Shown here: positions 7,935-16,026 of the stretch, in pieces
How positions within the stretch are numbered: the stretch's first letter is position 1
How the letters are laid out: each line of letters begins with the position of its first letter
Assembly: GCA_041584015.1 (NCBI GenBank)
Contig: JBFHES010000086.1
Span: 1-16,026 of the forward strand
Length of the DNA: 16,026 nucleotides
Origin: JBFHES01 sp041584015
GTDB lineage: Bacteria > Bacteroidota > Bacteroidia > Bacteroidales > M50B96
Direction of reading: 5' to 3'
The notes under the pieces: model-generated
Told to the model about the DNA's origin: nothing
What the model saw: the letters and a program-made list of their open reading frames with translations, nothing else
Database searches by the model: none
Position numbers and translations under genes: made by a program

Positions 7935-7949
7935 CCATTATTGTCCAAA
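7919..7949 (-). promoter_or_regulatory. Predicted promoter of the sigma / anti-sigma operon
   Basis: On the minus strand TTTG (7949-7946), a 19-base spacer and TAAATTTG (7926-7919) match the Bacteroidota -33/-7 consensus exactly, including spacing. Transcription would start near 7912 and leave a leader of about 130 bases before the ATG at 7782. Its -7 box abuts the -7 box of the divergent CHAT promoter. Confidence 0.65.
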
Positions 7950-7971
7950 CTTCATTTGAAACTCATTCTTA

Positions 7972-10900
7972 ATGCGTAGATTATCAATAAGTTTTATCGT
8001 CATCCTTCTATTTAGCAGTTGCATTTTAAACAAAGAGCGATTGCTTGATAAATACCTTGAATCAGCTAGTAGTCAGCTGGAAGAATACAACTATTCGGAG
8101 GCAATAGGCAACTTTCAGAACTATTTAGCGATTGCCACTGAATTGGAAATTAAGGACGCTCATGCCGAAGTTTACCGTTCGCTTGGCACTTGTTTCTTTA
8201 AAACAGGGAATACAAACGAGGCGCTTGATGCTCTTTATAAGGCACACGACTACTGGAAGAATACCGAAAATTTAAATGAACAGCTTATAACTCTAGAGTT
8301 AATTACAGATGTATACCTGCATCAAAAGAAGATTAAAACGACAAATGAGCTTCTTATTACTATTGAAAATCTTACTAAAAATATTGACAACAAAAACGCT
8401 CAAACAAGAGCCAATATTTGCAGACTTAATTATCAACACTTAAAATTCAAACAATACGAACAACCCTTATTAAGCAAAACGCAAGAACTTATTAAGCATA
8501 CAAAGGATTCGTTACTCATTCAGAAACTTAATATTATACTGCTGAATAATTACATAAGCAACTGGGAATTTGAAAAAGCATCGAAACTATTAGCCAAATG
8601 TAATCGTCAGAAAACAATTGATGACCAATACAAATTCGGATTAATGATTGCTGAAACGGAATTATTATTGGAACAAAAAGACAACAGCAATTTATTGGAC
8701 CATATGCACGAATTTGAATTGTTTGTTAAATCGGCGTCCGATCCGAGCTATCAAAGAAAATATAGCGAATTTGAAATTATCCTGCATTTACAACAAGACG
8801 ACTACTCAAAAGCGATTGTAAAAGCTACGAATCTTTCCAAAATATATAAAAATGAAAAGGACACCGTTGGCCACGCTGACGCAGTAATTTTAAAACTTTA
8901 TTCAATGGCCTTGCTGGGCGATTTCGACAAAGCTATCGAAGAAGCTGAATCGCTGCTGGCCCAGAACCTTGAAGCAGACTATTCCTATGGATATTACATT
9001 CTGCAACGTCGCATAGCCCACAATCTGCAAGATCAAAAGCAAACTGATCAGGCATTAGAGCTTTATGAATCAATTATTGAAGCCACTCAAAACACCCTAC
9101 TTTCTAATATTGCATTTTATGCACATGCCTATATTCTTGAAATAAACTCGGGCAACGGAAACTTTGAGGAAGCCAATAGAAGACTTGAGATTCTTGAGAA
9201 AGTTGACAAAACAAATCATCATAAATACGCTTTTAATACAAAAAAAGGAGCCATTCAGTTTGGGCTTAAAGATTACGAGGAAGCTAAAAAATGTTTTGAC
9301 CAAAATCTTATTCTTGCCTTAAGCATTGGATACGATCATGGTACAGCAACCACCATGTACAACCTGAGTCACTTTTATCGAATCTTAAAACAGGAAGCCT
9401 TGTATATTGATTTGGTAGAAGAAACGATCAATTATTTTGAAGAGAACCAAAAATTGAATGCACTATCAGATATCTACTATGGCTTAGGCAAATACTATAA
9501 AAGCAAAAAAGACATTCATAATTGTAACAAATACTGGCTGAAGAGCATTGAGCTTAAGGAACAAATTAGAAAGACCGCCGAACCCGAAGCACGCAAGATT
9601 TATATGGAAAGTGAAATCGGCATCTATAATCTTATCCAGCAAAACTATTTTAACATGAATGCGCTGGATACTTGCTATAGCATCGGTGAACTTTCAAAGT
9701 CGAAATGGCTGGAAGAGCAAATAAGTGGTAACGATTCTGAGATGGAATTTCCGAAACTTGAAAGTATCACGGAAAACATTCCCGATGACATGATATTACT
9801 AACATACACTAACCAGCTCTACTTGAAAACACTTTGCCTGCAAATTGATCACAACGGCATTACTGGAAACAGAGAAGAAAATGAAAAGGTTTTCAAGTCT
9901 ATGTTAGAGGACGAGGCATTTAGAAGCTACCTAAAGAAACATCTCGAGGAGAAGAAATACACTAAACTCATTGGCATTGAAAAGGATTTCTCAACCGCAG
10001 TATCCGAGCTTTTATATGTGAACATAATTTCCTACTACCGTGAGCTGCTGCAGATTCCTCTGCCTACAAAGCAACAAAAAGTGCAAACGGAAAAAGTAGC
10101 CAACCTTTTATATCAATTCCTAATTAAACCTTTTTCAGAGAAACTAACCAATAAACAGCAATTAGTAATAATACCAGATGCAGTGCTTGGTTACCTCCCA
10201 TTCGAAACACTAATTGACGATGAGGGGAACTATCTTATTGAAAGTTTCGACATTAAATATGTGCAGTCCATCTCAGTTTGGGACTATTTAAATAAAAGAG
10301 AATACACCGAAGAAAAAAATGAGATACTGGCATTGGGTAATCCTAATTACAAAAATGATGATCATAGAAAAAACGGCAGTGTTCAAAGTTTGAGAACATT
10401 GGGATTAAACCTGAGCACCGACTCCATTAATAATCTTCTTCAGGACATTTCATGGTCGCACTTACCAGGCAGTGAATACGAGCTAAAGCAAATAAAAGAA
10501 ATCTATCCGGATGGTATTTTTATTGAATGGAACGATGTAACAGAATCAAAGATTAAAGACTTGTCAGTAAGTAATGACCTGGCAGATTACAGGATTTTAC
10601 ATTTTTCAACACACGGGATATTTGTCAAACATCACCCGGAACTAAGTGCTATTGTTTTTCCTGAAGACCATGAGCAAGATGGTTTTTTAAATGTACACGA
10701 AATTAGTAAGCTAAATATTGAATCGGACTTTGTAAACTTATCCGGTTGCGAAACAGGCATGGGAGATGCATATTCTGGCGAAGGCTTAGTAGGTTTGGCG
10801 CAGTCTTTCATAATATCAGGTGCCAATGGTTTATCTGTTTCATTGTGGCAGGTACCAGATCGTTCTACGGCAGATTTCATGGCCATATTCTATTCCAAGG

Positions 10901-11028
10901 TAAAAAATAAAGAGATGCACTATTCTGCTGCCATCAATAAAACCAAGAGACAATTCATTAACAACAAAGAGAATCCGGTATTAGCAGCACCGTATTATTG
11001 GGCTTCATTTATTTATTATGGCAAATAG
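7972..11028 (+). CDS. TPR-CHAT lipoprotein, caspase-like protease
   Basis: This 1018-residue protein begins with a lipoprotein signal: MRRLSISFIVILLFSSC, with the lipidated cysteine at C17. The residue at -3 is Phe, an acceptable variant of the lipobox. Residues of about 25-550 are helical tandem repeats of TPR type, for example YRSLGTCFFKTGNTNEALDA near the start and YGLGKYYKSKKDIHNCNKYW near the end. A linker with CYSIGELSKSKWLEEQI precedes the CHAT domain (about 711-1017). That domain opens with LVIIPDAVLGYLPFETL and contains the dyad H881 in HFSTHG and C926 in LSGCETG, so catalysis looks possible. CHAT domains are caspase/separase-type cysteine proteases. Most described TPR-CHAT proteins are cytosolic; a lipid anchor would put this one in the periplasm or on a membrane. 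Substrate unknown. It is divergent from the sigma/anti-sigma pair and shares the promoter region. Confidence 0.88.
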   Translation: MRRLSISFIVILLFSSCILNKERLLDKYLESASSQLEEYNYSEAIGNFQNYLAIATELEIKDAHAEVYRSLGTCFFKTGNTNEALDALYKAHDYWKNTENLNEQLITLELITDVYLHQKKIKTTNELLITIENLTKNIDNKNAQTRANICRLNYQHLKFKQYEQPLLSKTQELIKHTKDSLLIQKLNIILLNNYISNWEFEKASKLLAKCNRQKTIDDQYKFGLMIAETELLLEQKDNSNLLDHMHEFELFVKSASDPSYQRKYSEFEIILHLQQDDYSKAIVKATNLSKIYKNEKDTVGHADAVILKLYSMALLGDFDKAIEEAESLLAQNLEADYSYGYYILQRRIAHNLQDQKQTDQALELYESIIEATQNTLLSNIAFYAHAYILEINSGNGNFEEANRRLEILEKVDKTNHHKYAFNTKKGAIQFGLKDYEEAKKCFDQNLILALSIGYDHGTATTMYNLSHFYRILKQEALYIDLVEETINYFEENQKLNALSDIYYGLGKYYKSKKDIHNCNKYWLKSIELKEQIRKTAEPEARKIYMESEIGIYNLIQQNYFNMNALDTCYSIGELSKSKWLEEQISGNDSEMEFPKLESITENIPDDMILLTYTNQLYLKTLCLQIDHNGITGNREENEKVFKSMLEDEAFRSYLKKHLEEKKYTKLIGIEKDFSTAVSELLYVNIISYYRELLQIPLPTKQQKVQTEKVANLLYQFLIKPFSEKLTNKQQLVIIPDAVLGYLPFETLIDDEGNYLIESFDIKYVQSISVWDYLNKREYTEEKNEILALGNPNYKNDDHRKNGSVQSLRTLGLNLSTDSINNLLQDISWSHLPGSEYELKQIKEIYPDGIFIEWNDVTESKIKDLSVSNDLADYRILHFSTHGIFVKHHPELSAIVFPEDHEQDGFLNVHEISKLNIESDFVNLSGCETGMGDAYSGEGLVGLAQSFIISGANGLSVSLWQVPDRSTADFMAIFYSKVKNKEMHYSAAINKTKRQFINNKENPVLAAPYYWASFIYYGK

Positions 11029-11055
11029 CGTATTACTAAATACCCGGTTATTTCA

Positions 11056-11790
11056 TTATTGATTCTTGCAGATTTTTCGCAATACTACCTTGCTTCCTTC
11101 AATTTGGTAATCGTAGCCCTTTATCTCAAAATTTAAATGGCGAAAGCTTTTACCCGACATTAGAATGCGCAACATGAAAAAACCACGCCGAACCAACTCG
11201 GCAAAATACAACTCATAATTTATTCCCGACAAACTTTGCTGATAATCCTTACATAAGCCACCTAAAAACATTTGAGCTTCCTTTTGATTAATTAATTTTC
11301 CTGACTGAAATCCAACGATCTCATTACTTTGAGAATTATAAATCTTGAACAAATGTTCGTTCTCATTCTCAAAAGACTGATTTATAAATCCTTTATATCT
11401 TAGATTACCTGTTCCATGCTTTAGCTGTTTATCAGCTGAAATTCTATTATCCGAAAAATTCTCATCGGATATGTAAAACACCCGATCCAACTCACTTCTC
11501 TCAGTTACTTCAGCAATTTTGTACGGGAAGTACGACATGGCATTAAACTGATCCTTCAATTGCAAGAGTATATTAAACTGTGTTTCAACAAAGCGAAAAC
11601 CATGCTGTTCAAGTTCATGAATCAGTGCAATATCAGACTCTTCAACTTTGGTATACATATATACCGGTTGCTCGCTCCTCTCAATGCTATCGATACCTTC
11701 TGATAATTGTTCAAGATCATTCAATTCTAACAATTCCAGCACAGCGCCACCAAAAACCGCTTCATCTATTTTGTGTGATTTAAATTTCAT
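11056..11790 (-). CDS. GNAT-like acyltransferase, WecD-type
   Basis: This 244-residue protein resembles the two-part WecD-type GNAT family. The N-terminal half (about 1-80) ends in YTKVEESDIALIHELEQHGF, the usual turn before the beta strand FVETQFNILLQL. The second half has DENFSDNRISAD at about 110-121, then the core strand NEIVGFQSGKL and GGLCKDYQQSLSGINYELYF, where the acetyl-CoA loop lies in this fold. The loop lacks a clean Q/R-x-x-G-x-G/A signature, so activity and acceptor are uncertain. WecD relatives acylate amino sugars for surface polysaccharides; that is known of the family, not shown here. No sugar-nucleotide genes are nearby. The ATG lies 8 bases after the stop of the BNR-repeat gene, so both are probably co-transcribed. 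It converges on the CHAT gene with 27 bases between the stops. Confidence 0.6.
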   Translation of the reverse strand: MKFKSHKIDEAVFGGAVLELLELNDLEQLSEGIDSIERSEQPVYMYTKVEESDIALIHELEQHGFRFVETQFNILLQLKDQFNAMSYFPYKIAEVTERSELDRVFYISDENFSDNRISADKQLKHGTGNLRYKGFINQSFENENEHLFKIYNSQSNEIVGFQSGKLINQKEAQMFLGGLCKDYQQSLSGINYELYFAELVRRGFFMLRILMSGKSFRHLNFEIKGYDYQIEGSKVVLRKICKNQ

Positions 11791-11798
11791 GCGACTCC

Positions 11799-14700
11799 TT
11801 AATCGTGCTCATAAACAGGAATTCGTCCCGGCGTATATGGAGCTTTCATTTTCTCAAGGTACTCCTCTTCGAATGCAATATCAACTTTAATTAGTTTTGT
11901 TAGATCGGCTAATAAAGGAATGAATTGTTCGCGCGCCAGTTTATAGCTTTGCTTCATATTTTCTGTCGGTGGGCTATACGATCTCCAAAGTCCCCAAGCA
12001 ATATTATCAATGCGCTTGTTAATTGTAGGCGGAATCCATTTATTGCGCTTGCTTTTAGTTTGATCGCCATCCATTATTAACTTCATTTTTTGAAGTTCAT
12101 CATATAAATAATCAATACGCTCCGCATGTATTTGCCCAAATTCCGGTGTTGTTCTGGCTGCCACTTTCATTAGCTTCAAGCGTTTCTCCGTTTCTTTTAT
12201 CGTAGCAAAAGTTCCTCGAACCGCTCGGCGTAAATCATCAAGATCTTTCATGAAGGCCTGCAGTTGCTCCAACTCGTTCAAATCCAAATCATCTGCATGA
12301 AGTGGCTTAATAGTGAAAGGCTTTTTATCTACCAAAGTAACAGTTTCGTTATTCACGACCTTTGATAATCGCACGAAGTACTTACCAGGCAAAGCAACAT
12401 ATCCGCCCGTATTATTTTTCCCTGGTGCAGATAAAGCTGTTGATGCTGGATAAACAGAAGGATATCGGAAATTCCAGGTCATGCGGTTAATGCCCGTTTT
12501 CATTTTCTCGGTTAAGCGATTTACGATTAATCCATTGGCATCGAAAATAGTAAATTGTAAATATGACTTTGGCTCCATTTGCTCCTCCCTCAATTCATCG
12601 AAGCCCGGATAATCCAACTCGGTGCCTTTCTCTTTTGCTTCTTTTTCCTTGGCAAGTCTTGTTTCCTTTTTAGTTTTAGGTGCTTCTTTAAAATAGTAGG
12701 TAAAAACAGCCGCTACCTCCGGGTTTGGTGTACTGAAGTAGTTTGTACCCTGGCTTCCTTTACTTCCACCTCCAAGCGGATTGCTGCCAAAATACAGGTA
12801 GGCATCCTCAATGTCAAAAAGGTGTGCTTCACTTTCTTTCATTTCCGGGCTTAGTTCTCGTAAGGCGGAATAATTATCCAGCACATAAAAACCTCGGCCA
12901 AAAGTGGCAAGCACAAGATCATCCTCCCGTTCTTGAATGGCTATATCTTTTACACAAATGGTTGGTAAACCTGCTGACAGCTTATTCCACTCTTTACCAT
13001 CATCAATTGAGAAGTATACGCCAAACTCGGTTCCAATAAATAACAAGCCCGGCTTTTTATGATCTTCGATAATATGATGAACAGGCAGATTTTCCGGAAG
13101 TCCGGCAGCAATCTTACTCCAAGATTTCCCGGCATCGGTACTCTTATAGATGTATGGTTTAAAGTCCGCACTTTTGCGATTATCGAATGTTGCATAAACC
13201 GTTTGCTCATCATGACGCGATGCCATCAGGCAGCTTACATAGATTAACTTTGGCAAACCATTTATCCTTTCATATTTGGTCCAGTTAGCTCCATCGTCTG
13301 TACTTACCTGAATTAATCCATCATCTGTACCGGCGTAAAGTAAGCCAGCTTTTAGCGGTGATTCGCTTAGCGAAACAATACTGCCATACTGCGAAGTTGA
13401 CGCATTTTTAGCAACGGCATCTGGTCGCTGCACTTTTCCCATTACCGGCAGTAGATTACGATCCAACTGTCTGCTTAAATCCGGACTTATCTTCTGCCAT
13501 GAATTTCCTTTATCATCACTTTTAAATAAGAAATTGCACGCAAAGTATAAACGCTCATGATTGTGTTTACTAATAATCAATGGCGAATTCCAGTTCCAGC
13601 GGTAAGCCTCAGTTTCGTCAAGTTCCATTGGCATGATACCTATCTTTTCTCCGGTCTTTAGATTTGATCGATACAAATGACCATGCTGCGATTGCGAATA
13701 AACAATATTAGGATCGGTAGGATCTATTGCCGCTTCAAAGCCATCACCACCATGTGTTATGTACCAGTCTGAATTAAAGATACCACCGGGATTGGTGGTT
13801 TGAGATGGGCCACCAATGGTGTTGTTATCCTGAGTACCACCGTATACATTATAAAATGGCTCAGCATTGTCAACAGCCACACGATAGAATTGGGTTATCG
13901 GCAGGTTTGCCTTATAGTCCCAATTTTCGCCACCATCAAAACATTCGTACATTCCACCATCTCCACCAATTAACAGGTGCGATGTATTCTGCGGATCAAT
14001 CCACAAAGCATGATCATCTACATGACGGTACTTGTTACTTAATCTCTTCCAGGTTTTACCTCCATCAAGCGTGTACTTCGAATAGGTATCAACAGAGTAA
14101 ATTTTATCCACGTCTTGGGGATCGCAAAATATCTCCTGATAATATTGAGCACTAACCGTTTTGTATCCGTTCATTTTTGTCCATGACACACCACGATCCG
14201 TTGAGCGAAAAAAACCACCTTTATCGCCATATGCCTCAATCAAGGCAAACACATAATCCGGGTTTACCGGAGAAATTGCCAAGCCTATTCTACCAAGTTC
14301 TCCACCAGGCAATCCGCCCTTTAATTTGTCCCAGGTAATGCCTCCATCTTTTGTTTTATAAATAGCTGACTCCGGCCCGCCATTAATAAGGGTCCACACA
14401 TGACGCCTTCTCTGATAGGACGAAACATAAATCACATCCGGATTTCTCGAATCAAATACAATATCACTAACTCCGGTGTTCTCGCTAATTTCCAGCACAC
14501 GTTTCCAGTCTTTACCTCCATTACTGGTTTTATACAACCCACGATCGCCTCCCGGCCCCCATAATGGACCCTGCGCAGCCACATATACAACATCTGAATT
14601 GCGCGGGTCGACCATTATTTTACCAATATGCTCAGACTTCTTTAGGCCCATATTCTTCCAGCTCTTGCCACCATCTTCCGACTTATAAACGCCATCACCA

Positions 14701-15098
14701 TACGAAACACTGCGCTGGCTATTGTTTTCTCCGGTCCCAACCCAAACAGTATTATAGTTGGCCGGATCTATCGTAACACATCCAATGGAATAGGAATCTT
14801 GTTGATCAAAAATAGGTTTATAGCTGATACCTGCATTGGTAGTTTTCCAAACACCACCAGATGCTACTGCCACATAATATTCACTTGGCTGATCTGCTCG
14901 AACTGCGATATCGATAATTCTACCAGATGTTAGCGCTGGCCCTAACGCACGGAACTTTAAGCCTTTTACAATTGACTCATAGGTTTTCTTGGATTTTTCA
15001 TCATCCTTATTCGATTTTTCTTTTGAAAAACCATTGAAGGCTAAAGTGGAAATAATAGCAACAATTAGGAATACGCTACGGAAGAGATGCTTTGTCAT
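11799..15098 (-). CDS. Exported BNR/VPS10-type beta-propeller protein
   Basis: A signal peptide covers about residues 1-25 (basic TKHLFR, then VFLIVAIISTLAF), so the 1099-residue product is exported. From about 84 to 705 it carries some ten Asp-box (BNR) repeats of the S/T-x-D/N-x-G-x-x-W type: KSEDGGKSW (139-147), KTSNGGKDW (190-198), later KTKDGGITW, RSTDRGVSW, YTLDGGKTW, KSDDKGNSW, VSTDDGANW, KSTDAGKSW and FSIDDGKEW. This predicts one or two beta-propellers like the sortilin/VPS10 family; such genes are often named glycosyl hydrolase. A charged segment near 825-860 is followed by an Ig-like fold (FTIFDANGLIVNRLTEKM to LPGKYFVRLSKV) and a helical C-terminus. No type IX sorting domain was seen. 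No catalytic residue set for a sialidase could be assigned, so a binding or protease role is equally possible. Confidence 0.85.
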   Translation of the reverse strand: MTKHLFRSVFLIVAIISTLAFNGFSKEKSNKDDEKSKKTYESIVKGLKFRALGPALTSGRIIDIAVRADQPSEYYVAVASGGVWKTTNAGISYKPIFDQQDSYSIGCVTIDPANYNTVWVGTGENNSQRSVSYGDGVYKSEDGGKSWKNMGLKKSEHIGKIMVDPRNSDVVYVAAQGPLWGPGGDRGLYKTSNGGKDWKRVLEISENTGVSDIVFDSRNPDVIYVSSYQRRRHVWTLINGGPESAIYKTKDGGITWDKLKGGLPGGELGRIGLAISPVNPDYVFALIEAYGDKGGFFRSTDRGVSWTKMNGYKTVSAQYYQEIFCDPQDVDKIYSVDTYSKYTLDGGKTWKRLSNKYRHVDDHALWIDPQNTSHLLIGGDGGMYECFDGGENWDYKANLPITQFYRVAVDNAEPFYNVYGGTQDNNTIGGPSQTTNPGGIFNSDWYITHGGDGFEAAIDPTDPNIVYSQSQHGHLYRSNLKTGEKIGIMPMELDETEAYRWNWNSPLIISKHNHERLYFACNFLFKSDDKGNSWQKISPDLSRQLDRNLLPVMGKVQRPDAVAKNASTSQYGSIVSLSESPLKAGLLYAGTDDGLIQVSTDDGANWTKYERINGLPKLIYVSCLMASRHDEQTVYATFDNRKSADFKPYIYKSTDAGKSWSKIAAGLPENLPVHHIIEDHKKPGLLFIGTEFGVYFSIDDGKEWNKLSAGLPTICVKDIAIQEREDDLVLATFGRGFYVLDNYSALRELSPEMKESEAHLFDIEDAYLYFGSNPLGGGSKGSQGTNYFSTPNPEVAAVFTYYFKEAPKTKKETRLAKEKEAKEKGTELDYPGFDELREEQMEPKSYLQFTIFDANGLIVNRLTEKMKTGINRMTWNFRYPSVYPASTALSAPGKNNTGGYVALPGKYFVRLSKVVNNETVTLVDKKPFTIKPLHADDLDLNELEQLQAFMKDLDDLRRAVRGTFATIKETEKRLKLMKVAARTTPEFGQIHAERIDYLYDELQKMKLIMDGDQTKSKRNKWIPPTINKRIDNIAWGLWRSYSPPTENMKQSYKLAREQFIPLLADLTKLIKVDIAFEEEYLEKMKAPYTPGRIPVYEHD

Positions 15099-15213
15099 GT
15101 TTCTTGAATTTAAGCCAATAAAATTAACAGATTTTATTAGAACTTAAAGACAATCATTAATGTAGCTCTTTGATTATTTGCATCAGAACATATTTAATAA
15201 AACCAGAAGGATT

Positions 15214-15232
15214 CAATGTTCAAAAAACATTG
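15214..15232. repeat. Hairpin between selB and the BNR-repeat gene
   Basis: CAATGTT (15214-15220) and AACATTG (15226-15232) form a perfect 7-bp stem with a 5-base loop, 32 bases past the selB stop. No U-run follows at once on the minus strand, so it is only a weak terminator candidate. The rest of the 166-base gap (15099-15264) holds no RNA gene and no exact TAnnTTTG box on the minus strand that I could find. Confidence 0.3.
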
Positions 15233-15264
15233 CACGCTTAACTTAGAATAAGAATCAATAAATA

Positions 15265-16026
15265 TTAAGGAGTATAAGCCCTGCCTTTTTCTGTAATATT
15301 GATGATAAATTTATCCTGTATAACAAGGCCTTCATTCTTAAAAATAGCAATAAGCGGATGAACTATTTTTTTGGTTCCATTAATCAATATGCGAAAATCG
15401 CCCTCGTTGATTCCTTTGTTTAGTCTGATTAATTCTTTCAGAAGTTCTTTTCTGGCTTTATCAACAACATCGGCATGTAGCACCTCATTATCTATAAAAT
15501 AAAACTGCTTTTTATTTACGAAATACTGAATAAGCATTGACAATCGATCCTTATTGATTTTTTGCTCTCGAGCCTCTTGCTCTATTTCCGACATGGTTGG
15601 TTTTTGATTGCCATAGCTACCAACTTTCCATTCAAGCCAGTCGAGTTGTTCTTGTGTTTTTTTATCAATCTTCGCTTTATGCGAATGCAACAACCAATTG
15701 TTATTTCTATAATCAAGGAGCTTCTCTTCTTTCAGTCGATTCAGCAACTGTTCTAGGTAAAGCTTGTTTACGTCAGTTTTCTTCATGGCAAGTTTACCCG
15801 GCAGCTCGCCAATACTTAAGCCCGATTCGATGATTGGATATTTCTGATGCCAAGCCTTTAAAAACTCCGTAATTATACCGATGAGTTTATTTTCTAAAAA
15901 CTGATCGATAACAATAAAACCGGAACCAGCTTTATACATCATAACGCTACTGCCATGCACTTCTTCGCAGGCATCACTAAGCTCCTCTTCTGATACTTCA
16001 ATAATTTCAGATAAAGCCAACAGCGA
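15265..16026 (-). CDS. selB: Selenocysteine-specific elongation factor SelB, C-terminal part (start off window)
   Basis: SelB delivers selenocysteinyl-tRNA to UGA codons marked by a SECIS hairpin. The frame is open through the right edge (Ser-Leu-Leu-Ala at the border), so the 253 visible residues are the C-terminal part; a TTG at 16020 is not a believable start. The GTPase domains lie outside. Visible features fit the tandem winged helices: FLKAWHQKYPIIESGLSIGE matches the HxxxP-x3-G(L/M) opening of the first, WLLHSHKAKI the linker, and the last one holds EGDFRILINGTKKIVHP and FKNEGLVIQDKFIINITEKG. That last unit binds the SECIS in characterised SelB proteins; here KK stands where RK is common. 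Neither selA, selD nor tRNA-Sec is in the window. The call rests on the C-terminal pattern only. Confidence 0.78.
   Translation of the reverse strand, partial: SLLALSEIIEVSEEELSDACEEVHGSSVMMYKAGSGFIVIDQFLENKLIGIITEFLKAWHQKYPIIESGLSIGELPGKLAMKKTDVNKLYLEQLLNRLKEEKLLDYRNNNWLLHSHKAKIDKKTQEQLDWLEWKVGSYGNQKPTMSEIEQEAREQKINKDRLSMLIQYFVNKKQFYFIDNEVLHADVVDKARKELLKELIRLNKGINEGDFRILINGTKKIVHPLIAIFKNEGLVIQDKFIINITEKGRAYTP

Noticed and set aside
7972..11028. CHAT protein as part of a type III-E CRISPR (Craspase) system.
   Set aside because: No CRISPR array, gRAMP-like effector or cas gene is in the window, and the protein has a lipoprotein signal.
11038..11053. AAATA / TATTT hairpin between the convergent CHAT and GNAT-like genes as a bidirectional terminator.
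   Set aside because: A five-pair stem made only of A-T pairs is too weak and common by chance.
15099..15264. Possible tRNA-Sec or other selenium-related RNA next to selB.
   Set aside because: No T-loop motif, no long GC-rich acceptor stem and no tRNA-like fold could be found in this AT-rich gap.
16018..16020. TTG at 16020 as the start of a free-standing 251-residue protein.
   Set aside because: The frame continues open to the window edge and the sequence matches the inner part of SelB, so it is a truncated view of a longer gene.

Overview
The window looks like a piece of a Bacteroidota chromosome, probably class Bacteroidia; the rank below phylum is inference. The DNA is AT-rich and no gene start has a clear Shine-Dalgarno sequence. 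Five gene starts are preceded by an exact TAnnTTTG -7 box, the primary promoter element of this phylum. The gene content also fits: a choice-of-anchor-J type secreted protein, an ECF-like sigma factor with a single-pass partner, and a VPS10/BNR repeat protein. There are ten protein genes. Two run off the edges: a secreted protein at the left and selB at the right. No RNA gene, insertion sequence or CRISPR array was seen, and no gene-free stretch exceeds 300 bases.

Layout. 1-1318 (minus) is the N-terminal part of a secreted adhesin-like protein. Divergent from it at 1505-2206 (plus) is a Crp/Fnr-family regulator. It converges on sucB and sucA (2229-6314, minus), a two-gene operon for the E2 and E1 subunits of 2-oxoglutarate dehydrogenase in the TCA cycle. 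The sucA promoter carries a 16-bp perfect dyad of Crp/Fnr-like shape.

The central module is the most interesting part. A sigma-70/ECF-like factor (7225-7782, minus) is followed by a membrane protein resembling an anti-sigma factor with a TPR-like C-terminal region (6462-7214, minus). Divergent from this pair is a 1018-residue lipoprotein (7972-11028, plus) made of TPR-type helical repeats and a C-terminal CHAT caspase-like protease domain with an intact His/Cys dyad. The two divergent promoters have -7 boxes that touch back to back, so they probably exclude one another. I infer a trans-envelope signalling or stress unit in which the extracytoplasmic CHAT protease and the extracytoplasmic TPR region of the putative anti-sigma factor could interact.

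The right part (all minus) holds the C-terminal winged-helix half of the selenocysteine elongation factor SelB (15265 to the edge), then a 1099-residue exported BNR/VPS10-type beta-propeller protein and, 8 bases after it, a GNAT-like acetyltransferase. SelB implies that the organism makes selenoproteins.
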